Source: Candidatus Obscuribacterales bacterium (GTDB taxonomy: Bacteria > Cyanobacteriota > Vampirovibrionia > Obscuribacterales > Obscuribacteraceae). From it: a DNA stretch of 64,000 nt. The notes beneath the pieces were generated by a model. The model searched no databases. It was not told where the DNA came from and was given only the letters and a program-made list of their open reading frames with translations. The stretch's first letter is position 1. Each line of letters opens with the position of its first letter. Below are positions 18,301 to 26,638 of the stretch, piece by piece. The stretch covers positions 27,974-91,973 of the forward strand of contig JAGVLS010000045.1 of NCBI GenBank assembly GCA_020054205.1, in the 5' to 3' direction. The position numbers and the translations under genes are program-made.

Positions 18301-19251
18301 ATGAATAAAATTGCTTGCTTGTTTCCTGGACAAGGTTCTCAAAGCGTTGGCATGGGCAAAAGTTTTTATGATAATAGCTCACTAGCTAAAAATACTTTTG
18401 ACAAAATTGATGTCATTGCTCACAGATCTTTATCCCAACTTTCTTTTTCTGGTCCTGAAGATGAGTTAAAGCGAACAATTAATACCCAACCAACAATACT
18501 GGCTGTGTCACTAGTAGCTTGGCAATGCTATCTAGAAACTGGCGGACCAAAACCAGATTTTGTCGCTGGGCATAGCTTGGGCGAATTTACTGCTTTAGTT
18601 GCTGCACAAGTGTTATCTATTGAAGACGCCGTCAAATTAGTAGATAAGCGTTCAAGACTCATGGAAGAATGTCCAACTGGTGCAATGTCAGCAGTAATTG
18701 GTATGAGCAGAAATGATTTAGTAAACATTTGCCGAGAAGTAGAAAGTAAATTAAAAGACAAAGTGGTAATTGTTGCTAATTTCAATACACGTGAACAATT
18801 AGTTATATCCGGTAGCCCGGAAGCTGTACAATTAGCTGGCACCAAAGCTAAAGAATCTGGAGCAAAAGTGATACCACTTCCCGTTGGTGGTGCTTTTCAC
18901 TCACCGCTTATGCAAAAGGCAGCTCAGGAATTTGAACAAGAAGTTTCAAAAGCAAACTTTGAAAATGCCAAAATACAAGTTATACAAAACTTTGATGCTA
19001 AATCATCTGTTGACGCTAATGACATAAAGTCTAAACTAAGCAAACAAATGCCCAATGCAGTCCTTTGGTGTGACTCCATAGAATACATGCTTTCTCAAGG
19101 CGTTAAAACATTTATTGAAATTGGTCCAGGCAAAGCATTAACTGGCATGGTAAAAAAAATAGATCGTAGCGCCACTGTCCACAACATTTTTGATATGGAA
19201 TCGCTAAATACATTTGCTGCCAGTCTTGATTCTCTTTGCCAAAAAACATAA
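18301..19251 (+). CDS. fabD: malonyl-CoA:ACP transacylase (FabD)
   Basis: 316 residues. The N-terminal FPGQGSQSVGMGK, the nucleophile Ser92 in AGHSLGEFTAL and His200 in GGAFHSPLM form the expected active site; the QPTILAVS motif is also present. It loads malonyl groups onto ACP for FabH and the elongating synthases. It starts immediately after the fabH stop with no gap, so it is translated from the same message. No fabG or acpP follows; the next gene is an SLH protein behind a structured leader. Confidence 0.95.
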   Translation: MNKIACLFPGQGSQSVGMGKSFYDNSSLAKNTFDKIDVIAHRSLSQLSFSGPEDELKRTINTQPTILAVSLVAWQCYLETGGPKPDFVAGHSLGEFTALVAAQVLSIEDAVKLVDKRSRLMEECPTGAMSAVIGMSRNDLVNICREVESKLKDKVVIVANFNTREQLVISGSPEAVQLAGTKAKESGAKVIPLPVGGAFHSPLMQKAAQEFEQEVSKANFENAKIQVIQNFDAKSSVDANDIKSKLSKQMPNAVLWCDSIEYMLSQGVKTFIEIGPGKALTGMVKKIDRSATVHNIFDMESLNTFAASLDSLCQKT

Positions 19252-19292
19252 ATGCTTTGTTTTTAAAGTTAAATTTTCTCCTAAAAAACAAA

Positions 19293-19350
19293 AGCCCGGG
19301 CTAATATTTCCATCACACACGTAATTTAGCCAGGCAAAGCTAAATACGGG
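19293..19350 (+). promoter_or_regulatory. structured leader upstream of SLH gene
   Basis: The 109-nt gap between fabD and the SLH gene holds a perfect 7-bp stem, ATTTAGC (19324-19330) with GCTAAAT (19339-19345), around an 8-nt loop CAGGCAAA. A competing 6-bp pairing is possible between GGCTAA (19299-19304) and TTAGCC (19326-19331), which uses the same bases, so the two are mutually exclusive. A 10-bp palindrome AGCCCGGGCT lies at 19293-19302. There is no U-run for termination. It could be a regulatory leader; I match it to no riboswitch class. Confidence 0.35.
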
Positions 19351-19360
19351 GTAATTTGTT

Positions 19361-20068
19361 GTGAAAAGTAAATTTATAGCAGCTATATTAGTAGCATTAT
19401 TAATAAATACTGGGTCTAGTTTAAGTTTAAACGCTGCATCTCCTACAAATGGCTTTAAAGATTTAACGGATAGTCCTAACAAAACTTATATAGAAGAATT
19501 AACTAAATTAGGAATTTTTGATGGACTAGGATTAGAATTTAAGCCATATCAAAATATCAGTCGCGGTGAATATATTGCTTGGCTTGTCACAGCTAATAAT
19601 CGTATGCGCACAGCTGAACATCAAATTCAATTTGCTCCTTGGTTACAACCACAATTTTCTGACGTACCAAAAACACATCCTTGTTATAAATGGATACAAG
19701 CAATGTCCAATACTGGCTATTCAATTGGCTATACAGATAAAACATTTAAGCCCAATCAAGCTATTACTCGCGAAGAAATGATAGCCATCAAGTCTTATGT
19801 TGATTATGGTGACACTCATGCTACAGGAAATTTATTCAAATATAATGACTTAGCACAAGTAGACGCACGCTTTAAACGCGGCATTATTGATGATGCTTAT
19901 TGGACCGACAACAATATGGAGCGTGCTTTTGGTTCCACTAAATCTTTAAAGCCAAAACAAGCAGTAATGCGCTTTGAGGCGGCAGGAACCATCTGGGGAT
20001 TTGGCAATAGTGGTCAATGCACAGCCCATAAAATATTAGAGCGTGGTGGTCGTCCTAGTACTTATTAA
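19361..20068 (+). CDS. SLH-domain secreted protein
   Basis: 235 residues, GTG start. A signal peptide (residues 1-25, ending LNAAS) precedes three S-layer-homology-like modules: FKDLTDSPNKTYIEELTKLG with FKPYQNISRGEYIAWL (about 31-85), FSDVPKTHPCYKWIQAM with FKPNQAITREEMIAI (about 98-145), and a weaker third (about 155-225) with LKPKQAVMRFEAAGTI. SLH modules dock proteins to cell-wall polymers or, in cyanobacteria, sit on outer-membrane porins that grip peptidoglycan; no barrel is fused here. Its stop codon interlocks with that of the convergent gene. Confidence 0.82.
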   Translation: MKSKFIAAILVALLINTGSSLSLNAASPTNGFKDLTDSPNKTYIEELTKLGIFDGLGLEFKPYQNISRGEYIAWLVTANNRMRTAEHQIQFAPWLQPQFSDVPKTHPCYKWIQAMSNTGYSIGYTDKTFKPNQAITREEMIAIKSYVDYGDTHATGNLFKYNDLAQVDARFKRGIIDDAYWTDNNMERAFGSTKSLKPKQAVMRFEAAGTIWGFGNSGQCTAHKILERGGRPSTY

Positions 20069-20580
20069 CCTTTACTTGGTGGCGGTGGTGGTAAAAGTCT
20101 TATCGGCTTCGGTTCATTTTCTTTCGCTTTAAGCCTTTCTTCTTCTTTTACATCCTCATCAATAATGCGCATAAGCATAGCCACCACCTCATCAATAGCC
20201 ATATGAGCAGGCAATTTTCTTTCACCAATTAGGTCATGTGTCCATAGTCTTGTTTCTCTGTGGTGAGCTGTGACATTGATTTTATAATAGTCTTTATCAC
20301 CATGAATCATAAACATTGTTGCTTCACGTTCAAATTGAAACCATTTTTTTATATCCAACAAATCAAGAATAATTGATTGTCCTGTCTCAGCATTCTCTGG
20401 AATATCAACCTTTGGACGACTGGTAGTGAGCTCATCATGAATAAGTTGTGCTAATTCATTTTTAGCATTTAAATCACAAACATTGACTGGCTCAGCATCA
20501 AAATAGAAAGAATTATCCGCCTGTTTTACAGTCGGCAATATAATTTGATTATGGTAACGATAGAATCTAACAAATGACAT
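20065..20580 (-). CDS. hypothetical protein with proline-rich tail
   Basis: 171 residues, no signal peptide and no membrane segment. The body is polar, with predicted strands at the N-terminus (FVRFYRYHNQIILPTV) and an Asp/Glu/Lys-rich helix near 140-160 (IDEDVKEEERLKAKEN), ending in LLPPPPPSKG. I do not recognise the family. It is the last of three minus-strand genes in a small pocket with the frameshifted gene and the 82-residue protein upstream; the 93-nt gap ahead of it shows no obvious promoter. Its stop shares the TTAA at 20065-20068 with the SLH gene. Confidence 0.5.
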   Translation of the reverse strand: MSFVRFYRYHNQIILPTVKQADNSFYFDAEPVNVCDLNAKNELAQLIHDELTTSRPKVDIPENAETGQSIILDLLDIKKWFQFEREATMFMIHGDKDYYKINVTAHHRETRLWTHDLIGERKLPAHMAIDEVVAMLMRIIDEDVKEEERLKAKENEPKPIRLLPPPPPSKG

Positions 20581-20673
20581 AGGATAATTTACCCTCTTTT
20601 CCCTATGACAGTATACACCGTAAAATTTGCCTGGGACTCGTTATCGCGTTTTTGTGGATCTCGCCAATGAACT

Positions 20674-21257
20674 TCACCACTTTCTAAGTTGTCTAAAGAC
20701 TTCACGATTATGATCTAATACAGCTTGCCAATCATTTCTATTGGGCTCGATATTATTATCACCTATAAGAAATTGCACAACATCTTCAAAAGCCACCCTT
20801 CCACTAGGAATATGCTTGTCATACAAATCGGGAATTTCTTCCGTAGATATTCGTACATGTGAATGTGGATATGGAAAAGGTTTTTTATCAGTATCTTCAA
20901 GCTTCATTGGTTCCAGGGTTTCTCTATCAATCTTTTCAGGATGCCAATGAAATTCATATAAAGCTTTTCCAGTCTCAACAGAACTAATTTTATAAATATA
21001 TTCTCTTGTTTTAATGCGTACTTTGTTGGAGGTATCTTCTATTGGAACTACCTCCGTAATTATGTAAGCATGTAACTTGTATAGCTTTTTCCGTTCTGCG
21101 TTTTTAGCTCCAATGCAGGAACTAAAGCATATAATTTTATTGTGTCCCCTTTGATGGGATGCTTTGAACGCCGCCACTGAGACTTAGTTAAAGTACTAAG
21201 TGCTTTTTGTATATGGGGACTAAATTCTTTATTTGCTTGATCCGCAGTTCTTGCCAT
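20674..21257 (-). pseudogene. hypothetical gene split by a frameshift
   Basis: Two overlapping minus-strand frames look like one gene. The first runs from the ATG at 21257 (MARTADQANKEFSPHIQKAL, then KHPIKGDTIKLYALVP) and stops at 21060. The second continues the sense in the next frame (KLHAYIITEVVPIEDTSNK onward) to the stop at 20674. Joining them at the A5 run in GGAAAAAGC, by adding one base or by a -1 slip, restores a protein of about 194 residues. Its end has PYPHSHVRI, IPSGRVAFEDVVQFLIGD and WQAVLDHNREVFRQLRKW. The family is not known to me. This could be a true mutation, a sequencing error or programmed slippage. Confidence 0.55.
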
Positions 21258-21477
21258 AAATTTGACTGTATCCAGTAAATGGCAACAGCATTAATAGTTC
21301 CATGATTTCACAGCGATTATCCGTATCAAAACCACCAGCCCTATATTTTTTTATAAATTCTTCTGCTGTCATGCCGAGCTGTTCTTTGACAGTTTTATCA
21401 AACAACTCGCGCGTTTCTGCCGTAGTCATTTCAACTACATCATAAGATTCGTTATCGTTATTAATACAGGTACTCAT
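21229..21477 (-). CDS. small hypothetical protein
   Basis: 82 residues, acidic, with a helical middle: VVEMTTAETRELFDKTVKEQ, then LGMTAEEFIKKYRAGGFD. The C-terminus turns hydrophobic and Cys-containing (EIMELLMLLPFTGY). The size, the helix followed by AEEFIKKYRAG and its place directly ahead of another small gene (29-nt overlap) resemble an antitoxin partner, since several antitoxin families end in a similar FxxKYxAG pattern. That is inference from shape only. First gene of the minus-strand trio. Confidence 0.5.
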   Translation of the reverse strand: MSTCINNDNESYDVVEMTTAETRELFDKTVKEQLGMTAEEFIKKYRAGGFDTDNRCEIMELLMLLPFTGYSQIYGKNCGSSK

Positions 21478-21546
21478 ATAACTATCTCATAGTAGTACTA
21501 CTGTTTAGATTATAACCCAAGCTCTTAGGTTATTTCTGTAAATTAT

Positions 21547-21708
21547 TTACCCTCTACAGGCGCCTGATAGACCCTTTTGTTCAATAAATTGCTGTGATGA
21601 GGAAAACCTGGAAAGGTAGTCTAGTAAGGTTTCTCTTGGTAGATCCTTGCCGCGCGTTCTCAAGGTATAAGCACCGTTAGTATCGCCGCTTGGATCATAC
21701 CTGGGCAT
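21547..21708 (-). CDS. orphan 53-codon ORF, possible gene remnant
   Basis: Reading the reverse strand from the ATG at 21708 gives 53 residues starting MPRYDPSGDTNGAYTLRTRG and continuing through LPRETLLDYLSRFSSSQQF to a TAA. The open frame extends 5' without a start into the last codons of lysS. The stretch 21591-21710 is about half GC by hand count, clearly richer than its surroundings, and the residue mix looks protein-like. I see no ribosome site. It may be the 3' remnant of a displaced gene or a foreign fragment. I do not recognise it. Confidence 0.3.
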   Translation of the reverse strand: MPRYDPSGDTNGAYTLRTRGKDLPRETLLDYLSRFSSSQQFIEQKGLSGACRG

Positions 21709-21743
21709 GGTTAAGATTAACTGTGAAGTGGACGGATTTAATT

Positions 21744-23222
21744 TTATAGAGGCTTCATGGTTGGAAAAGCAATTACATCACGAATGGAAGGAGAGTCAGT
21801 TAAAAGCATAACTAGTCTATCTAAACCAACTCCAATACCCATGGTCGGTGGCATACCATATTCCATTGCTAAAATAAAATCTAAATCTAATGGTTGTGCT
21901 TCTACATTTCCAGCTTCTCGCTTTTTGGCTTGTTCTTCTAGTCTTTGTTTTTGATCTTGCGGATCGCTAAGTTCACTATAGCCATTAGCATGTTCACGTC
22001 CATAAATAAACAGTTCAAAACGCTCTACCAAGCCTTTTTTCTCGCGATGCATTTTAGTAAGTGGTGAAATTTCAACAGGATAGTCAATAATAAATGTAGG
22101 TTGAATCAGTGTAGATTCACACTTTTCTTCAAAAATTGTATTAATAACCGCTCCGCGTGAATCTTCATCTTTCAATTCTACGCCTAGTTTTTTAGCAATT
22201 TCTTGGGCACTATTAAAATCAGAAATCGTATCAACATCAACACCAGTTATATTTTTTATAGCTTGTGCCATTGTAATACGTGCCCACGGACGCTTAAAAT
22301 CAATTTCTTTCCCTTGATAAGAAATTTTGCTTGTACCACACACAGTATTTACTACGTGTAAAAGCATTTCCTCGGTAAAATCCATAAGCTCAAAATAGTC
22401 ACCATAAGCTTGATATAGTTCAAGCATAGTAAATTCTGGGTTATGCTTCGTACTTATGCCTTCATTGCGAAATATTCTACCAATGTCATAAACTTTTTCA
22501 AAACCACCAATAATCAAACGTTTTAAATGCAATTCTGTTGCTATACGCAAATACAAATCCATATCAAGCGCGTTGTGATGGGTAATAAAAGGTCTGGCAT
22601 CAGCACCACCTGCTTCCGCTTGCAAAACTGGTGTTTCTATTTCTAAAAAGCCTCTTTGGTCCAAAAATTCTCTGAGCGATCTAATAGCAATACTACGTTT
22701 TTTAAATGTTTCACGTACGCTCGGATTCATAATCAAATCAACATAACGATGTCGATAACGAGCTTCAACATCAGTAAATCCGTCCCAGCTATCTGGCAAT
22801 GGCTGCAACGATTTACAAAGTATTTCATAACCAGTTACTTTAATCGACAATTCACCTTGTTTAGTGCGCCTAACTGTGCCTGTTGCACCAACAAAATCTC
22901 CTTTGTCGAGAAGCTTCAGCCTTTTTAAAGCCTCTTCAGATAAGTTTTCTTTGTGACAAAAAAGTTGAATTTTTCCTGATTGATCATATAAATCAACAAA
23001 CATCCAGCTATTTCGCTCATTCATAACTCTTCCACAGACAGAAACAACATCTTCTGTTTCGCTGCCAGCTGGCAAATCTTTATAGAGTTTCTGCAAATCA
23101 TCAGCTTGATGAGTGCGCGCATAATTATAAGGATAAGGATTAATACCTTCCTCTTTTAATTGATTAAGCTTGCGCAATTTTTCAGCGCGCAATCTACTTT
23201 TTTCTACATCGACAACAGTCAA
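21744..23222 (-). CDS. lysS: lysyl-tRNA synthetase (class II)
   Basis: 492 residues from a TTG at 23222, preceded by AAGGAG with seven bases of spacing. An ATG at 23243 is in frame but that ribosome site would then lie inside the coding region, so TTG is preferred. The N-terminal OB-fold anticodon domain (about 45-150, VSVCGRVMNERNSWMFVDL) leads to the class II core with motif 2 (FRNEGISTKHNPEFTMLE) and motif 3 (GMPPTMGIGVGLDRLVML). Attaches lysine to tRNA-Lys. It faces gyrA across a divergent promoter region. Confidence 0.95.
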   Translation of the reverse strand: MTVVDVEKSRLRAEKLRKLNQLKEEGINPYPYNYARTHQADDLQKLYKDLPAGSETEDVVSVCGRVMNERNSWMFVDLYDQSGKIQLFCHKENLSEEALKRLKLLDKGDFVGATGTVRRTKQGELSIKVTGYEILCKSLQPLPDSWDGFTDVEARYRHRYVDLIMNPSVRETFKKRSIAIRSLREFLDQRGFLEIETPVLQAEAGGADARPFITHHNALDMDLYLRIATELHLKRLIIGGFEKVYDIGRIFRNEGISTKHNPEFTMLELYQAYGDYFELMDFTEEMLLHVVNTVCGTSKISYQGKEIDFKRPWARITMAQAIKNITGVDVDTISDFNSAQEIAKKLGVELKDEDSRGAVINTIFEEKCESTLIQPTFIIDYPVEISPLTKMHREKKGLVERFELFIYGREHANGYSELSDPQDQKQRLEEQAKKREAGNVEAQPLDLDFILAMEYGMPPTMGIGVGLDRLVMLLTDSPSIRDVIAFPTMKPL

Positions 23223-23374
23223 TTTCAATCTCCTTGCCAGCATTATTTTGCTTTAGATTTGCGCCATTATCAACTTTATAATTGGCTAATAATAAGACTT
23301 TGATACTTTTTGATTATATTAGCAAAGTAAAAGATTTACTCTAAGACTCGCTTCACAAGCCTAAAGTTAGCCCA

Positions 23375-23383
23375 TGTTATAAT
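23375..23383 (+). promoter_or_regulatory. extended -10 promoter upstream of gyrA
   Basis: TGTTATAAT is an extended -10 element (TGn plus a perfect TATAAT) about 86 bases before the gyrA start. A TTCACA at 23352-23357 is too far (20 bp) to be a good -35, but extended -10 promoters can work without one. The region is intergenic and divergent from lysS. Confidence 0.45.
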
Positions 23384-23468
23384 TTTCTTTGTATGCAACA
23401 CTGGTTTTTCAGCGTTTTTGAAAGCCCTTGTGTTCGTTGGGTAATAACTTTTTAGGAGAGATTAGCTC

Positions 23469-25958
23469 TTGAGTACTGGCGAAAGAATAGTAACTGTTGA
23501 ACTAAGAGAAGAAATGCGCAAGTCATTTATTGACTACGCTATGTCAGTTATTGTCAGTCGAGCTATTCCTGATGTGAGAGATGGACTAAAACCAGTGCAT
23601 CGTCGCATTATTTATGGAATGTATGAATTAGGTCTTGCTCCAAATGAGCGTTATCGTAAAGCTGCAAAAGCTGTAGGCGATGTAATGGGTAATTATCACC
23701 CACACGGTGATTCTGCCATTTATGAATCTTTAGTTAGATTAGCTCAGCCGTCAGCCAGTCGTTATGTATTAATAGATGGTCATGGAAATTTTGGTGATTT
23801 AGATAATCCCCCTGCTGCTATGCGTTATACAGAAGCGCGCTTAGCTCCTATGTCCATGGAAATGCTTTCAGATATAGAATCTGAAACCGTTGACACTAGA
23901 CCTAATTTTGATGATAGCCGTCGTGAGCCAGTTGTTTTACCATCGAGAGTACCAACATTGCTTCTCAATGGCTCAGCTGGAATTGCTGTCGGCATGGCAA
24001 CCAATATTCCACCACATAATTTGACAGAAGTAATAGATGGAACAATAGCCAAAATTGATAATCCAGATATGGACTCTAAAGGTTTGATGCAATATATCAA
24101 AGGTCCAGATTTCCCATCTGGTGGAACGATATTAGGCAGACAAGGAATTGAAGAAGCTTACACAACTGGTCGTGGCTCAATACCAGTAAGAGGACAAGCC
24201 ACTATTGAACAAATTCCTGGTGGTGGCGGCAGACAAACACGTATGGCAATTGTTGTCACATCACTGCCTTATCTGTGTGGACCAGAAGCATTTGCCAAAA
24301 GAATTGCTGACTTAGTAAAAGACGAAAAAATTAATGGCATTAGCGATATAAATGATGAGACTGATAGAACTGGACTACGTGTTGTCATTGAATTAAAACG
24401 AGATGCTCATCCAGAAGTTGTACTAAATAATTTATATAAACAAACCCAATTACAACAATCTTTCCCCGTAAATACACTAGCTCTGGTGCGAGGACGTCCA
24501 GCAACTTTAAACTTAGCTGCACTCATTCAAGAATTTGTTGACCATCGTATTGATGTTGTTACCAGACGTACACGTTATTTACTTAAAAAAGCTGAAGAAA
24601 GAGCCCACATATTAACTGGCTATCTGAAAGCTTTAGAAAATTTAGATGCTGTAATTAAAATTATTCGTGGTGCTGATTCAACAGATGAAGCTCGCCAAGG
24701 TTTAATGAAAAAATTCCAGTTAGATGAAGCACAAGCTTCCGCTATTCTGGAAATGCAATTACGACGCCTTACCGGATTAGAACGCGGCAAAATTGAAAAA
24801 GAATATAAAGAACTAGTAGGCAAAATAAAAGAATACAAAGATATTTTGGCTAAACGAGACAAAGTTCTTACCTTAATTAAAACCGAACTAGAAGAAATCA
24901 AGAAAAAATATGGTGATGAAAGACGCACGAAAATAGAAGGTAGTGCTAGTGATCTTGAGTTGTCTGACAAAGATTTGACTCCTAATGAGCCAATGGCTGT
25001 TTTCATGACCAAACAAGATTATGTAAAACGTATTCCATTGGATACATTCAAACGCCAAAGAAGAAATACTCGTGGAGTATCTGGTGTTAAAACAAAAGAA
25101 GAAGATGATTTAAAACATTTCTTCACTGCCAATATGCACGATAAATTACTTATTTTTACAAGCAAAGGGCAAGTGTATGGCATTGAAGTTATGGATATTC
25201 CTGAAAATAGCCGCTCTGCTCGCGGCATGGCAATTGTCAATTTGATTCCCATAACACAAAATGAAACTGTAACTTCCGTTATTCCAGTATCTTCATTTAG
25301 AGACGATGAATACTTTGTCATGCTTACTCGTCAAGGAAGCATCAAAAAAGTTTCCATGACTGATTTCGATAGCATACGTCGCAGTGGTATTATCGCCATT
25401 ACTTTAGGTAGTGGTGATGAATTAGGCTGGGTGAGACCATCAAATGGAAAAGCCGATATTATTATTGGCACATCAGATGGTATGTGTATTCGTTATAGCG
25501 AAGAAGAATTGCGTCCACTTGGACGTACTGCCCGCGGTGTAAGAGCAATTACATTACGTGAAGGTGATAATATCGTCGGCTTTGACGTTGTGGAAGCACA
25601 ACCAGACTCATCAATCTTAGTGATAACCACTGATGGTTATGGCAAACGAGTGAAATTTGAAGAATTCCGTCAACAAGGACGTGGCGGTATCGGCATTATT
25701 GGTATTAAATTCAAAAATGCTCAATCTCGTTTAGCAACCTTGAGAATTGTCAAAACTGGTGATGAAGTAATCGTCGCTACAGCCAATGGCATTGTCGTTC
25801 GACAACGCACTGACGATATAAGCTCACAAGGAAGGATGGCTACTGGAGTACGCATTCAACAATTGGGTGAAGATGACTCAGTAATGTCCGTTACACCATT
25901 GGTTGAGCCACCAGATGATGTAGATTTGGATGTAGACACAGGCGAAGCCAAAGAATAA
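23469..25958 (+). CDS. gyrA: DNA gyrase subunit A
   Basis: 829 residues, TTG start with AGGAG upstream. The winged-helix and tower core begins IVTVELREEMRKSFIDYAMS; the catalytic Tyr120 sits in MRYTEARL. The quinolone-determining region reads HGDSAIYESLVRLAQ, with Ser82 and Glu86 at the positions equal to E. coli 83 and 87, the normal susceptible state. Six C-terminal beta-pinwheel blades start near 515, and the GyrA box is QQGRGGIG, which with the wrapping domain marks gyrase rather than ParC. The tail is acidic. Introduces negative supercoils together with GyrB, which is not in the window. Confidence 0.96.
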   Translation: MSTGERIVTVELREEMRKSFIDYAMSVIVSRAIPDVRDGLKPVHRRIIYGMYELGLAPNERYRKAAKAVGDVMGNYHPHGDSAIYESLVRLAQPSASRYVLIDGHGNFGDLDNPPAAMRYTEARLAPMSMEMLSDIESETVDTRPNFDDSRREPVVLPSRVPTLLLNGSAGIAVGMATNIPPHNLTEVIDGTIAKIDNPDMDSKGLMQYIKGPDFPSGGTILGRQGIEEAYTTGRGSIPVRGQATIEQIPGGGGRQTRMAIVVTSLPYLCGPEAFAKRIADLVKDEKINGISDINDETDRTGLRVVIELKRDAHPEVVLNNLYKQTQLQQSFPVNTLALVRGRPATLNLAALIQEFVDHRIDVVTRRTRYLLKKAEERAHILTGYLKALENLDAVIKIIRGADSTDEARQGLMKKFQLDEAQASAILEMQLRRLTGLERGKIEKEYKELVGKIKEYKDILAKRDKVLTLIKTELEEIKKKYGDERRTKIEGSASDLELSDKDLTPNEPMAVFMTKQDYVKRIPLDTFKRQRRNTRGVSGVKTKEEDDLKHFFTANMHDKLLIFTSKGQVYGIEVMDIPENSRSARGMAIVNLIPITQNETVTSVIPVSSFRDDEYFVMLTRQGSIKKVSMTDFDSIRRSGIIAITLGSGDELGWVRPSNGKADIIIGTSDGMCIRYSEEELRPLGRTARGVRAITLREGDNIVGFDVVEAQPDSSILVITTDGYGKRVKFEEFRQQGRGGIGIIGIKFKNAQSRLATLRIVKTGDEVIVATANGIVVRQRTDDISSQGRMATGVRIQQLGEDDSVMSVTPLVEPPDDVDLDVDTGEAKE

Positions 25959-26219
25959 TTACATATCGAAAGAAATGCCTTCTTTACGGCATTTTGATAA
26001 ACACCAATTTAATGCCATTTGTTGAGCAAGGGCTAAGTTCTCTTTTGATTTAGGACGACTAGCAAATACTTGATCTAACAGTTTTTGCAATTCACCTTGA
26101 TAACATTGTAATGATGGTGGCAAATTGAGCGTATAGATATTATTTTGCAAAGCAACAATATCTAAAAAGTATTGTGATTGTTGTGAGCCAAGCGCTGGTA
26201 CAGCAAATGCTCTAACCAT
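25959..26219 (-). CDS. small hypothetical protein convergent with gyrA
   Basis: 86 residues, largely helical, with five cysteines or Gln-rich stretches (SQQSQYFLDIVALQNNIYT, LQCYQGELQKLLDQVF, MALNWCLSKCRKEG). No signal peptide or membrane span. Its stop codon begins on the base after the gyrA stop. I do not recognise a family. Amino acid composition and the ATG start make it a credible gene, but a chance ORF is not excluded. Confidence 0.4.
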   Translation of the reverse strand: MVRAFAVPALGSQQSQYFLDIVALQNNIYTLNLPPSLQCYQGELQKLLDQVFASRPKSKENLALAQQMALNWCLSKCRKEGISFDM

Positions 26220-26623
26220 AAATATGGGTTTCCTATGTATCCTACGCCACGAATCAAATTTATTTCTAAATTGCCATTCTTATCATAACTTTACAGAGTA
26301 ATAAAACACAAGCGTTGAAAACCAATCTAGCTACGGTATCCACCACTGATAGCGCTTGGCAGCCCATTAATTTCTATATTTTCGATAGAGCCTACATATT
26401 TAATGCATTTATAAGTTGATTGCCCTTAGCCCTTTAATATTGATTAAACCAACGAGAAAAGCCTGAAATAGCCAATTCTGCTGGAAAGGAATTAGTTAGG
26501 CTTAAAAAAGTTACAAAAATGCTAAAAGTTTGAACTAAATGGGTATGTTATACAAAGCATAAGTTGTCAATAGGTACTTGTAGGTCTAAATCCAAGTGTA
26601 ATTGGCGCTAGCTCAATGTTTCT
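26220..26623. other. 404-bp intergenic region, nothing convincing
   Basis: No ORF with a credible start, tRNA or strong terminator is visible. The stretch separates the divergent hypothetical gene and the LRV gene and must contain their promoters. A TTGAAC...TATACA pair near 26530-26555 has only about 14 bp between boxes, too short to call. Confidence 0.4.
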
Positions 26624-26638
26624 TTGAGGAAATTTGTA

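Noticed and set aside
19293..19302. AGCCCGGGCT as terminator of fabD
   Set aside because: A gap-free palindrome cannot form a stable hairpin of that length and no T-run follows.
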